A stretch of 64,000 bases of DNA from Streptomyces sp. RKAG290 (lineage in GTDB: Bacteria; Actinomycetota; Actinomycetes; Streptomycetales; Streptomycetaceae): contig NZ_JAJOZC010000001.1 in the NCBI RefSeq assembly GCF_023701695.1, forward strand, positions 2,170,001 to 2,234,000, written 5' to 3'. This document shows positions 44,904 to 53,604 of the stretch, piece after piece. Under the pieces are notes generated by a model. That model worked only from the letters and a program-made list of their open reading frames with translations. It was not told the DNA's origin and made no database searches. The stretch's first letter is position 1; each line of letters begins with the position of its first letter. The position numbers and the translations under genes are program-made.

Positions 44904-44932
44904 AATATGAGCGACGGCCCGCACGATGTCAA
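44904..44932 (-). promoter_or_regulatory. Promoter of the leader peptide / ABC operon
   Basis: Minus strand: -35 TTGACA (44932-44927), exact consensus; spacer 17 nt; -10 CATATT (44909-44904); then 6 nt to the ATG of the leader peptide. Confidence 0.8.
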
Positions 44933-45053
44933 CGCAATGTGAGACAGCAGTCTCGCTATCCGGACAGACGTACCGGCAGGGCCGTGCGGACGGCCCGGCT
45001 ACCGGCCCTCCTGCGCCTGCGCCCGCGCCTGCCCCCGCAGACGCAGGTCAGGG

Positions 45054-46403
45054 TCAACGAGCCGGATACACCCAGGCGTTGGGACGGCACTTGATGCCTT
45101 CGATATCCAGCGATTTGGTCTGCTGCTGCATCACCGGAGCGAGGGAGCCCGGCGTGCGGCAGCTCACATGATTGTGTCCGAGCCGGTGGCCGACCTCGTG
45201 GTTGATCAGCATCTGACGGTAGGAGAAGAGCTTGTCCGGACCGAAGGTCGACGAGCCCTGGGCCCAGCGATAGGCATTGATCATCACGCGTTCGGTGGCG
45301 GCGGAGTCGCAGGAGACGTTGTCCTCCGTCGTGTCCAGACCCGACTTCTCGCACCAGACGCCCGTGGTCCCGGGACTGGCCAGCGTGATCACGAAATCCG
45401 GCTCACCACCGGAAATCCGTTCGAAGGTCATGTCGCCGTCGTGCGCCCAACTCCGGTCGTCATTGAGGGTCTTCTGGACCGCCTGGGCAAAGAGTGCCGA
45501 GTCGAGGGCGAGGCCCTTCTCGACATCGATCCGGTAGCGGTATTTGTGCCCCTTGCCCGGAGCCTTCGCCGCACCGGGGACGACCTCGAATTTCCCCGAT
45601 CCCTTCAGCGCCGGCGCCAGCGGATAGGGCTTGGCCATCTTCTGCTCGTACGAAAGCGGCTTGACCATCACCTTGGGGGCGGGCGTCCTCCTGCTGTCCG
45701 AGCGGGAGGTGTCGGCGCCGCCGTCCCGGTCCACGCCCGCGGGCTGCGCGGCACTGGCCCGGCCGCCGCCGTCGTGGGCGACCTGGCCCGCCACGACGAC
45801 CGCGAGCACCGTGGTCACCGCGGCGGCCGCGATGCCGGTGAAGGTGCGGCCCTTGCCGCCCTTGGGGTCCCTGGCAGGCGTCTGGGCGGCATCGCCGCCG
45901 CCCGGCGGCCGTTCGCCCCGGTCACCGGCGGAGCTGTGCGGATCGGCCGGGGCGGCCTGCGCCGGGACCGGCCCGCGGGGTGCGGGCGCGGCGGCCGGGG
46001 CGTCGAAGGCCTCGACGAACTCCCGCCGCGGTCCCGGTATCAGCGGCTTGGTGCCGGCCCCACGGGGGTTCTGCTGCGCCTGCGGCCGCGGGGGCGCCGA
46101 CGTCTGTGCGGCGATGCGGCCGGTTCCGCCGCGCGGCGTACCCGGCCGCTCGGTGGGCCGCTCCATGGGCCCGGTGCCCCAACCGCCGCCGGGTTCACGC
46201 TGTTCGGGGTGTCCACCGCGCACCTGGGGAGCGCCCCGGGGCGGGGTGTGGCCGTCGGCGCCGGCCGGCATCTCACCGGGCCGCCTGCGTCGGCCGTTGC
46301 CGGGTGCGGGGCGCACGCCCTCGCGCTCGGCGCCCGCGTCCACCGCGGCGGGCCCGGCCTCAGGGGCCGTGGCCCCAGGGCCCTTTCGACTGTGTCGTCC
46401 CAC
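45054..46403 (-). CDS. DUF3152 metallopeptidase-like, membrane-anchored
   Basis: 449 residues from the GTG at 46403 (VGRHSRKG, the usual opening of this family); an ATG at 46427 overlapping the previous gene is possible. ~200 residues of Pro/Gly/Arg-rich cytoplasmic sequence, one membrane helix (TFTGIAAAAVTTVLAVVVAG), then an extracellular DUF3152 domain: FEVVPGAAKAPGKGHKYRYRI, DPDF-like GEPDFVITLASPGTT and the zincin motif NHEVGHRLGHNHVSC (HExxHxxGxxH). Cysteines GVWCEKS, VSCDSA, VSCRT and IKCRPN suggest two disulfides. Same order beside an alpha/beta hydrolase and TetR as in mycobacteria. Enzyme activity unproven. Confidence 0.85.
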   Translation of the reverse strand: MGRHSRKGPGATAPEAGPAAVDAGAEREGVRPAPGNGRRRRPGEMPAGADGHTPPRGAPQVRGGHPEQREPGGGWGTGPMERPTERPGTPRGGTGRIAAQTSAPPRPQAQQNPRGAGTKPLIPGPRREFVEAFDAPAAAPAPRGPVPAQAAPADPHSSAGDRGERPPGGGDAAQTPARDPKGGKGRTFTGIAAAAVTTVLAVVVAGQVAHDGGGRASAAQPAGVDRDGGADTSRSDSRRTPAPKVMVKPLSYEQKMAKPYPLAPALKGSGKFEVVPGAAKAPGKGHKYRYRIDVEKGLALDSALFAQAVQKTLNDDRSWAHDGDMTFERISGGEPDFVITLASPGTTGVWCEKSGLDTTEDNVSCDSAATERVMINAYRWAQGSSTFGPDKLFSYRQMLINHEVGHRLGHNHVSCRTPGSLAPVMQQQTKSLDIEGIKCRPNAWVYPAR

Positions 46404-46411
46404 GCCCCGTA

Positions 46412-47377
46412 TCAGCTCCCGCCGCATTCGTCGAGCAGTTCCCGGAACGCCTGGGCGACCGCCTCCGGGTACTCCATCATCGCCACATGCCCGGCGTCGG
46501 GCAGTGTCAGCAGCCGCGCGTCGCGGAAGGCCGCGGACGCTCTGCGTGCCATCCGGTACCCGATGAGCTGGTCCCGTCCGCCGTACACGAGCTGGGTCGG
46601 TGCGAGCACCCGCTCGGCCTGGCGCCACAGTCCGTGCTGGCCGCCCAGTGTGTACGCATCGACGATGCCACGGGCGGAGCGCGCCATGGCGTCCCAGAAG
46701 TACGGCAGCTCCAGCCTTCGCTCCATTTCGGCCACCGCATCGCGGAAGCCCGCCTCGGAGACACGTGCCGGATCGCCGTAACAGAGTGCCATGACTCCGC
46801 GGGTGCGTTCCTCCGCGGTCCAGTCCCGGGTCAGCCGGGAGAACAGGGAGACGACGCCCGGAACGGCGAGCAGCGCGGTCGGCGCGGCCGACAGCTGGAC
46901 CCGGAGCTCGGGGAGCGCGGGCGAGATCAGGGTGAGGGTGCGCACCAGGTCGGGACGGACCGCCGCGACCCGGGTCGCGACCGCGCCGCCGAGCGAATTG
47001 CCGAACAGGTGGACGGGACCCCGCTCCCCCGCGTCGAGGAAACGGATCACCGCGCGGGCGTGGCCGGTGACGGAGTAGTTGCCGTCGTCCGGCGGCGGTG
47101 AGTCCCCGAATCCGGGCAGGTCCAGCGCCTCGCTGTCCAGCACGTCCGCCAGCAGCGGCATCAGCGCCGACCAGTTCTGCGAGGAGCCGCCGAGCCCGTG
47201 CACGAAGTGAGCGGCCGGCAGCCCGGTCCGCTCCGGCGGCCGCGAACGGACGGTCAGCGTCAGTCCGGGCAGCGTCACGGAGCGAAGCTTCTCGCCCTCC
47301 GCGACCCTGACGGTGCTCACCGTGGGGGCCACCGCTGCGGCGGCGGCACGGACTCCCGGCAGCTCGGTCGAAGACAT
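46412..47377 (-). CDS. Alpha/beta hydrolase
   Basis: 321 residues. Oxyanion loop AAHFVHGLGGSSQNW, DLPGFGDSPPPD, nucleophile HLFGNSLGGAVATRVAA (GNSLGG), then LVYGGRDQLIG (acid Asp) and LPDAGHVAMMEYPEA (His). Soluble, no signal peptide. Lies 8 nt upstream of the DUF3152 gene on the same strand, so the two form a unit. Substrate unknown; lipid esters are common for the GNSLGG type. Confidence 0.88.
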   Translation of the reverse strand: MSSTELPGVRAAAAAVAPTVSTVRVAEGEKLRSVTLPGLTLTVRSRPPERTGLPAAHFVHGLGGSSQNWSALMPLLADVLDSEALDLPGFGDSPPPDDGNYSVTGHARAVIRFLDAGERGPVHLFGNSLGGAVATRVAAVRPDLVRTLTLISPALPELRVQLSAAPTALLAVPGVVSLFSRLTRDWTAEERTRGVMALCYGDPARVSEAGFRDAVAEMERRLELPYFWDAMARSARGIVDAYTLGGQHGLWRQAERVLAPTQLVYGGRDQLIGYRMARRASAAFRDARLLTLPDAGHVAMMEYPEAVAQAFRELLDECGGS

Positions 47378-47486
47378 GCGGCAATGTTACGAGACGATCA
47401 CACCGTGGTTCATGTGTTCGCCGTCACACACCGCATAGCGCCTTCGGGCCCTTGCTCCTACGCTCGGAGCAAGGAAGGGAGTCACC

Positions 47487-47702
47487 ATGACGGTCGACCC
47501 CAGCGACCCGGACAGCTTCGAGGACGTCCAGCCGGACGAACCCGGCCAGGAGACACCCGCCGCGGACGCCGCCGAGCAGCAGACGAACCTGCGCCCGGAG
47601 AGCGACGAACCACTGACGGAACTCGACCGGAACCGCGCGAACGAGGCCGATGCGGCCGAGCAGGCCCGCGTCGTCTCACAGGATGAGGACGATTACCGCT
47701 GA
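47487..47702 (+). CDS. Small acidic disordered protein
   Basis: 71 residues, strongly acidic (Asp/Glu/Gln-rich, e.g. DSFEDVQPDEPGQETPAAD, ending EDDYR); no fold visible. AAGGAAGGGAG stands close upstream of the ATG, so translation is well supported. Divergent from the hydrolase gene. No function known. Confidence 0.7.
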   Translation: MTVDPSDPDSFEDVQPDEPGQETPAADAAEQQTNLRPESDEPLTELDRNRANEADAAEQARVVSQDEDDYR

Positions 47703-47869
47703 TACGTCCTGCTATGCGGCACAGATCGAAGAATCTGTGGCTACCGCAGTCGTCCGGTCCGTGAAATTCTGCGTCCGCGCCGCGCATACCCGGGTTACCC
47801 GAAAGTACGATGGCGGTATGGCGCAGCGTGCACGGAACGGTGTGTCGGATCACAAATTTGGGAGGCGGC

Positions 47870-48511
47870 GTGACAGCCATCGAGCAGACCGAGGCGGCGC
47901 GCCCGCGGGGCACTCGCCTGCCCCGCCGCGCCCGACGCAATCAGCTCCTGGGTGCTGCGCAGGAGGTATTCGTCGCGCAGGGCTACCACTCCGCCGCGAT
48001 GGACGACATCGCGGAACGGGCCGGCGTCAGCAAGCCGGTGCTCTACCAGCACTTCCCGGGCAAGCTCGAGCTCTACCTGGCCCTGCTCGACCAGCACTGT
48101 GAGTCGCTGCTCCAGGCGGTGCGCACGGCGCTCGCGTCGACGACCGACAACAAGCTGCGCGTGGCCGCGACGATGGACGCCTACTTCGCGTACGTCGAGG
48201 ACGAGGGCGGCGCCTTCAGGCTGGTCTTCGAGTCGGACCTGACCAACGAGCCGGCCGTGCGCGAGCGGGTCGACCGGGTCTCGCTGCAGTGCGCCGAGGC
48301 GATCTCCGACGTGATCGCGGGCGACACGGGCCTGTCCAAGGACGAGTCCATGCTGCTCGCGGTGGGCCTCGGCGGGGTGTCCCAGGTGGTCGCCCGCTAC
48401 TGGCTCTCCAGCCGGTCCGCCATTCCGCGCGACACGGCGGTGCAGCTGCTCACCTCGCTGGCCTGGCGGGGCATCGCGGGCTTCCCGCTGCACGGCATCG
48501 ATCAGCACTGA
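47870..48511 (+). CDS. TetR-family transcriptional regulator
   Basis: 213 residues from the GTG at 47870 with GGGAGGCGG close upstream. N-terminal HTH: RRNQLLGAAQEVFVAQGYHSAAMDDIAERAGVSKPVLYQHFPGKLELYLALLDQH; ligand domain thereafter with no recognisable specificity. Same place as the TetR gene beside the DUF3107 gene in mycobacteria. Upstream -10-like TACGAT at 47805-47810. Target unknown. Confidence 0.92.
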   Translation: MTAIEQTEAARPRGTRLPRRARRNQLLGAAQEVFVAQGYHSAAMDDIAERAGVSKPVLYQHFPGKLELYLALLDQHCESLLQAVRTALASTTDNKLRVAATMDAYFAYVEDEGGAFRLVFESDLTNEPAVRERVDRVSLQCAEAISDVIAGDTGLSKDESMLLAVGLGGVSQVVARYWLSSRSAIPRDTAVQLLTSLAWRGIAGFPLHGIDQH

Positions 48512-48642
48512 CCGGGCGGCCGCCGGGCGTGTTCGCTGCGGGCGTTGCCCGTGGAGCCCTGGCGGGTCCCCTCAGCGGGCTAATGTGTGCTGCGTACGGC
48601 GCGGTTCACCGCGCAGGGACTGACCGTCGGAGGGACATAGCC

Positions 48643-48870
48643 GTGGAGGTCAAGATCGGGGTGCAGCACACGCCCCGGGAGATCGTTCTGGAGAGCGGGC
48701 TTTCCGCCGAAGAGGTCGAGAGCGCGGTTTCCGAGGCTCTCGCCGGCAAGGCGCAGCTGCTCAGCCTCACGGACGAGAAGGGCCGCAAGGTCCTGGTGCC
48801 GGCCGACCGGATCGCCTACGTGGAGATCGGCGAGCCCAGCACCCGACGGGTGGGGTTCGGCGCGCTGTAA
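48643..48870 (+). CDS. DUF3107 family protein
   Basis: 75 residues from the GTG at 48643 with GGAGG upstream: VKIGVQHTPREIVLESGLSAEEVESAV...DEKGRKVLVPADRIAYVEIGEP. The actinobacteria-specific DUF3107 family (TB9.4 in M. tuberculosis); no known activity. Follows the TetR gene by ~130 nt; ends at a perfect hairpin. Confidence 0.9.
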   Translation: MEVKIGVQHTPREIVLESGLSAEEVESAVSEALAGKAQLLSLTDEKGRKVLVPADRIAYVEIGEPSTRRVGFGAL

Positions 48871-48897
48871 GGGCGCGCACGGACAAAGTGACCGTGG

Positions 48898-48933
48898 AAG
48901 CGGCCCGGCGGGGGATTCCCCGCCGGGCCGCTT
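48898..48933. terminator. Hairpin terminator
   Basis: Perfect 16-bp stem (48898-48913 with 48918-48933), GATT loop, 28 nt after the DUF3107 stop. Confidence 0.85.
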
Positions 48934-48995
48934 TCCGTCGGGCTGCCCGCACACGCCGCGCCGCCGCCACTCCCGCACGCCGGCCGTTCCTGTCC

Positions 48996-49040
48996 GACGG
49001 CTGTTCCCGCGACGGCTGTTCCTGCGACGGCTGTTCCTGT
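48996..49040. repeat. 15-bp tandem repeat (3 units)
   Basis: Three units GACGGCTGTTCCTGC with one to two changes, intergenic between the DUF3107 terminator and the next small gene. 15 bp keeps a reading frame, but neither strand has a supported gene here. Confidence 0.85.
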
Positions 49041-49145
49041 GCGACAGCTGGGCGAAGCCTGTCCGCGGAAGGATTGCGTCCGGTAGCCCGGGGGTAGTAC
49101 CGCCAAGACCGAATTGCCCGCCCCGTACCTGCGAGGTGATCGCCT

Positions 49146-49415
49146 GTGATCTTGGAAACCCTGGGCTCCGTCGTGTTCGGACTCGCCCTCTCCTGGGCGG
49201 CGCTCCGCTCCCTGTCGCGCCGCCTCCCGGCCCGTCGGACCGTCTTCGGTGCCGGCGCCCTGGGAGCCCTGTTCGGCGCGTATCTCACGCACTCCGTCCT
49301 GGGCCCGGGCCACGCGGCCGCGACGCTGGTCGGCTCGGTGCTGATCTCCGCGGTGACGCTGTCCCTGCTGATCAGGCCGCGCAGCCGCCGTCTGAGCCGG
49401 TCGGCGGCGGTCTGA
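49146..49415 (+). CDS. Small membrane protein, two to three helices
   Basis: 89 residues from the GTG at 49146: hydrophobic segments around residues 5-22, 32-52 and 58-75, separated by basic RRLPARR and ending RPRSRRLSRSAAV. AGG is ~9 nt upstream. No family recognised; convergent with the ferritin-like gene. Confidence 0.65.
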   Translation: MILETLGSVVFGLALSWAALRSLSRRLPARRTVFGAGALGALFGAYLTHSVLGPGHAAATLVGSVLISAVTLSLLIRPRSRRLSRSAAV

Positions 49416-49498
49416 CGCCGCCACCGTGGCCCCGGGGACCGGGCTCTCCCGGACCCCGGCGGCACCGGCTGAGGGCTGTCCCGATTGCCGGACGGCCC

Positions 49499-50233
49499 TC
49501 AGGCAGCCAGACCCAGGGTGGCCATCCGCTTGGTGTGGGCCTCGGTGATCCGCGAGAACATCCGGCCGACCTCGGCCAGGTCGAACCCGTCGGCCACCCC
49601 GCCCACCAGCATGGTCGACAGCGCGTCGCGGTCCGCCACCACCCGCTGCGCCTGCGAGAGCGCCTCGCCCATCAGCCGTCGCGCCCACAGCGCGAGCCGG
49701 CCGCCGAGCCGCGGCTCCGCCTCGATCGCGGCCCGCACCTTCTCCACGGCGAAGTTGCCGTGCCCCGTGTCGTCGAGCACGGCGAGCACGAGCGAGCGGG
49801 TGTCCGCGTCGAGGCGGGCGGCGACCTCGCGGTAGAAGTCACTGGCGATCGAGTCGCCGACGTAGGCCTTGACCAGGCCTTCCAGCCAGTCCGACGGGGC
49901 GGTCTGGCGGTGGAAGTCGTCGAGGGCCTTGGCGAACGGCTCCATCGCGGCGGTCGGCTCCACCTCGATGGCCGTCAGCCGGTCCGTCAGCCGCTCGAAG
50001 TGATGGAATTCCGCGGACGCCATCTTCGCCAGCGCCGCCTTGTCGCCGAGCGTCGGCGCGAGTTTGGCGTCCTCGGCGAGCCTCTCGAAGGCCGCCAGCT
50101 CCCCGTAGGCAAGTGCTCCGAGCAGGTCAACGACGGCGGCCTTGTACTGCGGCTCCGTGGACGCGGTGGCCCAGTCCTGGTCGGCGATTTTGGTGGATGC
50201 GGGGGTTTCCGTGGCGTTGTCAGGCGTCTCCAT
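49499..50233 (-). CDS. Ferritin-like / MiaE-type diiron-fold protein
   Basis: 244 residues from the ATG at 50233. A four-helix bundle pattern with Glu and ExxH pairs: GALAYGELAAFERLAED, MASAEFHHFERLT, DWLEGLVKAYVGDSIASDFYREV and DDTGHGNFAVEKV. This is the ferritin-like fold domain related to tRNA hydroxylase MiaE; diiron binding is likely but not proven. Same neighbourhood (before an RhlE-type helicase) as in mycobacteria. Divergent from the helicase gene. Confidence 0.85.
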   Translation of the reverse strand: METPDNATETPASTKIADQDWATASTEPQYKAAVVDLLGALAYGELAAFERLAEDAKLAPTLGDKAALAKMASAEFHHFERLTDRLTAIEVEPTAAMEPFAKALDDFHRQTAPSDWLEGLVKAYVGDSIASDFYREVAARLDADTRSLVLAVLDDTGHGNFAVEKVRAAIEAEPRLGGRLALWARRLMGEALSQAQRVVADRDALSTMLVGGVADGFDLAEVGRMFSRITEAHTKRMATLGLAA

Positions 50234-50293
50234 GGAGCGCAGAATAGCCCGCCCGCCGAGGGGTCGAGGGGTCCGGCCGACGACTGACGTCAC

Positions 50294-50617
50294 ACCGTTC
50301 CGATGAATTCGCCCAACACAGATGCGCGAATCCGGGGTACAGTGGTATTGCGCTTACTGAGCATTTTGCAACTGCTCGTGGCGCGAAATTGAATGAGGAT
50401 GCCCGGTCGGTGGCCCGATCGGCTCCGACCCGACAGCCCTCCACGCGACGCGTACGCCCTGTACGACCGCAGATGAGGGGCCCCTCAGCGGCACGAGCGC
50501 TCGAGCGACGGCAGTGGTCCCGCGCCACTCGGCCAATCCACGGCCGGATGACCAACCCCGGCACGGTACGACCCCCTTCGTTCGCCTCGGATCGCGTTTC
50601 ACAGAAGAGGCAATACC
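50294..50617 (+). promoter_or_regulatory. Long leader region of the DEAD-box helicase gene
   Basis: ~320 nt without a gene. It holds a -10-like TACAGT at ~50339, an AT-rich stretch (GAGCATTTTGCAACTG, ~50360) and a perfect palindromic hairpin TGAGGGGCCCCTCA at ~50473. A long leader is common for cold-inducible DEAD-box helicases. No riboswitch consensus recognised. Confidence 0.45.
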
Positions 50618-52618
50618 CTGACTACGTTCCGAGACCTCGGGATTCTTTCCGAGACGGCCGAAGCCCTCGAAGCTGTCGGCATCATGTCCCCCTTCCCCAT
50701 CCAGGAGATGACGCTCCCCGTAGCGCTCTCCGGCTCCGACGTCATCGGACAGGCCAAGACGGGCACCGGCAAGACGCTCGGTTTCGGTCTTCCGCTGCTG
50801 GAGCGCGTCACCGTCCTCGCGGACGTCGAGGCAGGCCGGGCAGCGCCCGAGAAGCTGACCGACGCGCCGCAGGCCCTGATCGTCGTCCCCACCCGCGAGC
50901 TCTGCCAGCAGGTCACCAACGACCTGCTGACCGCCGGCAAGGTCCGTAACGTCCGCGTGCTCGCGATCTACGGCGGCCGGGCGTACGAGCCCCAGGTCGA
51001 GGCCCTCAAGAAGGGCGTCGACGTGATCGTCGGCACCCCGGGCCGGCTGCTCGACCTGGCGGGCCAGCGCAAGCTCGACCTCTCGCACATCCGCGTCCTC
51101 GTTCTCGACGAGGCCGACGAGATGCTGGACCTGGGCTTCCTGCCCGACGTCGAGCGCATCATCACGATGCTGCCGGCGAAGCGGCAGACGATGCTGTTCT
51201 CGGCGACCATGCCGGGCGCGGTCATCAGTCTGGCGCGTCGCTACATGTCGCAGCCGACGCACATCAACGCCACCTCGCCCGACGACGAGGGCACGACCGT
51301 CAAGAACACCGCGCAGTACGTCTACCGCGCGCACAACATGGACAAGCCCGAGCTGGTCTCGCGCATCCTCCAGGCCGACGGCCGCGGACTCGCCATGGTC
51401 TTCTGCCGTACGAAGCGGACAGCCGCCGACATCGCCGACCAGCTGGAGAAGCGCGGTTTCGCCTCCGGCGCGGTCCACGGCGACCTCGGCCAAGGCGCCC
51501 GTGAGCAGGCGCTGCGCGCCTTCCGCAACGGCAAGGTGGACGTGCTCGTCTGCACCGACGTCGCCGCCCGCGGTATCGATGTCGAGGGCGTGACCCACGT
51601 CATCAACTACCAGTCCCCCGAGGACGAGAAGACCTATCTGCACCGGATCGGCCGGACCGGCCGCGCGGGTGCCAAGGGCATCGCGATCACGCTGGTCGAC
51701 TGGGACGACATCCCGCGCTGGCAGCTGATCAACAAGGCCCTGGACCTGAAGTTCCCCGACCCGGTCGAGACGTACTCCACGTCCCCGCACCTGTACGAGG
51801 AGCTCAGCATCCCGGCCGGCACCAAGGGTGTCCTGCCGCGCATCGAGCGGACCCGCGCCGGTCTGCGGGCCGAGGAGATCGAGGACCTCGGCGAGACGGG
51901 CGGCCGTGGCCGCAAGTCCGCCGCCGCCCCGGCTCCCGCCGTCCGCGAGGAGCGCCCCGCGCGCACCCCGCGTCAGCGCCGTCGCACCCGTGGCGGTTCC
52001 GCGGCCGAAGAGGGCGCCACCACGGTGCCCGCACCCGCCACCGAGGCCGTCGTCGAGGCCCCCGAGTCCACGGACGGCCCCGCCGAGCCGCGCACGCCGC
52101 GCCGGCGCCGGCGCGGCCGGGTCGGTGCACCGGACGTCGCCGCCGAGGCAGCGGTGGACGTGGCGGAGGCTCCGGTCGTCGTCATCGACACCGCGCCGCC
52201 CGCGGTGAAGACCAGGACCAGGGCGGCCAAGGCCAGGACCGAAGTCGTGGTCGAGGCGGAGGCCGTGACCGAGGCCGAAGCCGTGACCGAGGCCAAGCCG
52301 CGTCGCCGCCGCGCCCGGGCCGCCAAGCCGGTGACGGAGGAGGTCGACTTCCAGACCGCCCCCGTGGCCGAGCCCGCGCCCGAGGCGCAGACGGTCACCA
52401 AGCCGCGTCGCCGTGCCCGGGTGATCAAGCCGGCCGAGGACGAGGTCGACTTCCAGATCGCGCCGATGGCCGAGCCCGAGACGGACAGGCCGCGTCGCCG
52501 CACCCGTACGGCAGCCAAGCCGAAGACGGATGCCGTGGCGGAGACCGCCACCGACGGCGAGGCCAAGCCGCGCAGGCGTCGCGCGCCGCGCGCGGCTGCC
52601 GCGAAGTCCGAGGGCTGA
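50618..52618 (+). CDS. DEAD-box ATP-dependent RNA helicase (RhlE type), CTG start
   Basis: 666 residues if started at CTG 50618. The upstream in-frame TTFRDLGILSETAEALEAVGI carries the family's conserved Phe before the Q-motif, so the first ATG (50684) is too late; AGAGG stands 8 nt before the CTG. Motifs in order: FPIQEMTLP (Q), AKTGTGKTLGFGLP (I), PTRELCQQV, TPGRLLD, LDEADEMLDLGF (II, DEAD), FSATMP (SAT), FCRTKRTAADI, TDVAARGIDV and HRIGRTGRAG (VI). The C-terminal ~220 residues are Arg/Ala/Glu-rich and disordered with RRRRRGR-like runs, RNA-binding. Unwinds structured RNA; probably ribosome assembly or cold response. Confidence 0.92.
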   Translation: MTTFRDLGILSETAEALEAVGIMSPFPIQEMTLPVALSGSDVIGQAKTGTGKTLGFGLPLLERVTVLADVEAGRAAPEKLTDAPQALIVVPTRELCQQVTNDLLTAGKVRNVRVLAIYGGRAYEPQVEALKKGVDVIVGTPGRLLDLAGQRKLDLSHIRVLVLDEADEMLDLGFLPDVERIITMLPAKRQTMLFSATMPGAVISLARRYMSQPTHINATSPDDEGTTVKNTAQYVYRAHNMDKPELVSRILQADGRGLAMVFCRTKRTAADIADQLEKRGFASGAVHGDLGQGAREQALRAFRNGKVDVLVCTDVAARGIDVEGVTHVINYQSPEDEKTYLHRIGRTGRAGAKGIAITLVDWDDIPRWQLINKALDLKFPDPVETYSTSPHLYEELSIPAGTKGVLPRIERTRAGLRAEEIEDLGETGGRGRKSAAAPAPAVREERPARTPRQRRRTRGGSAAEEGATTVPAPATEAVVEAPESTDGPAEPRTPRRRRRGRVGAPDVAAEAAVDVAEAPVVVIDTAPPAVKTRTRAAKARTEVVVEAEAVTEAEAVTEAKPRRRRARAAKPVTEEVDFQTAPVAEPAPEAQTVTKPRRRARVIKPAEDEVDFQIAPMAEPETDRPRRRTRTAAKPKTDAVAETATDGEAKPRRRRAPRAAAAKSEG

Positions 52619-52630
52619 GCGCCGCCGGAT

Positions 52631-52705
52631 GGTCCGGGGGTCACCCCGGACCGGCCGGCATCGAATGTGACGGACGGGCCCGAGGGATTGCCTCGGGCCC
52701 GTCCG
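52631..52705. terminator. Two tandem hairpins, terminator
   Basis: First stem GGTCCGGGG / CCCCGGACC (52631-52652), second a perfect 15-bp stem 52671-52685 with 52691-52705. They follow the helicase stop and precede the hydrolase gene on the same strand, so the two are separate units. Confidence 0.75.
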
Positions 52706-52730
52706 GCGTTCCACGGCATAACCTCTTCCC

Positions 52731-53576
52731 ATGAGCCGGCCACCCACCTTCACCCCGCCCCCCTGCGCCCGCGCCCGTGCACTGCACACCGCGCGCGGGG
52801 AGTTCGCCGTGCTGGACGCGGTGCCGCCTGCCGAACCGCGCGGCACCGCTCTCCTGCTGCCCGGGTTCACCGGCAGCAAGGAGGACTTCATCGCCCTGCT
52901 GGAACCGCTCACCGAGGCCGGCTACCGTGCCGTCGCCGTTGACGGGCGCGGCCAGTACGAGAGCGAGGGGACGGATCGTCAGGAGTCCTACGCACAGGTG
53001 GAGTTGGCCCGCGACGTACTGGCCCAGACGGCCGCGCTGGGCCTCGGCGACGGCGCGGTCCAGCTGCTCGGGCACTCGCTCGGCGGGCAGATCGGCCGGG
53101 CCGCGGTGCTCCTGGACGCCGCGCCGTTCCGGTCACTCACGCTGATGTCGTCGGGGCCGGCCGAGGTCGTCCAGTCCCAGCAGGTCAAGCTGAAGATCCT
53201 CGGTGACGCGCTCGCGACCATGAGCATGGACGACGTCTGGGCGGCGATGCGCGCCTTCGACCCGCCGGCGGAGGCGGACACGGGCGGCGAGGACATGCGG
53301 CGGCGCTGGCTGCGCCACCGCCCCGCCCAGCTCATCGCCACCGGCCGTCAGCTGGCCACCGAACCGGACCGGGTGGCCGAGGTCGCCGCCACGGGGATGC
53401 CGGTCCACGTGGTCTCAGGCGAGCGCGACGACGTCTGGCCGGTACCGCTGCTCGACGCGATGGCGGTGCGCCTCGGTGCGCGCCGGACCCGGATCGAGGG
53501 CGCCGAGCACTCCCCCAACACGGACCGGCCGGGGCCGACGGCGGCCGCACTCGTCTCCTTCTGGGACAGCCTGTAG
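52731..53576 (+). CDS. Alpha/beta hydrolase
   Basis: 281 residues from the ATG at 52731. GTALLLPGFTGSKEDF (oxyanion), AVDGRGQYES, nucleophile LLGHSLGGQIGRAA (GHSLGG), VVSGERDDVWP (acid) and EGAEHSPNTDRP (His). No signal peptide. Substrate unknown. Convergent with the NYN gene, 28 nt apart, no clear hairpin between them. Confidence 0.88.
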   Translation: MSRPPTFTPPPCARARALHTARGEFAVLDAVPPAEPRGTALLLPGFTGSKEDFIALLEPLTEAGYRAVAVDGRGQYESEGTDRQESYAQVELARDVLAQTAALGLGDGAVQLLGHSLGGQIGRAAVLLDAAPFRSLTLMSSGPAEVVQSQQVKLKILGDALATMSMDDVWAAMRAFDPPAEADTGGEDMRRRWLRHRPAQLIATGRQLATEPDRVAEVAATGMPVHVVSGERDDVWPVPLLDAMAVRLGARRTRIEGAEHSPNTDRPGPTAAALVSFWDSL

Positions 53577-53604
53577 GCGGCGCCGGCAACCACGGGGACA
53601 GCCG

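Noticed and set aside
48643..48870. A long extension of the DUF3107 frame from 48289
   Set aside because: Overlaps the TetR gene and reads as its shadow; the GTG at 48643 has a good ribosome-binding site and matches the family start.
48996..49040. Coding EQPSQ-type repeat on the minus strand
   Set aside because: Lies behind the DUF3107 terminator without a start signal; the open frame is the bias shadow of neighbouring genes.
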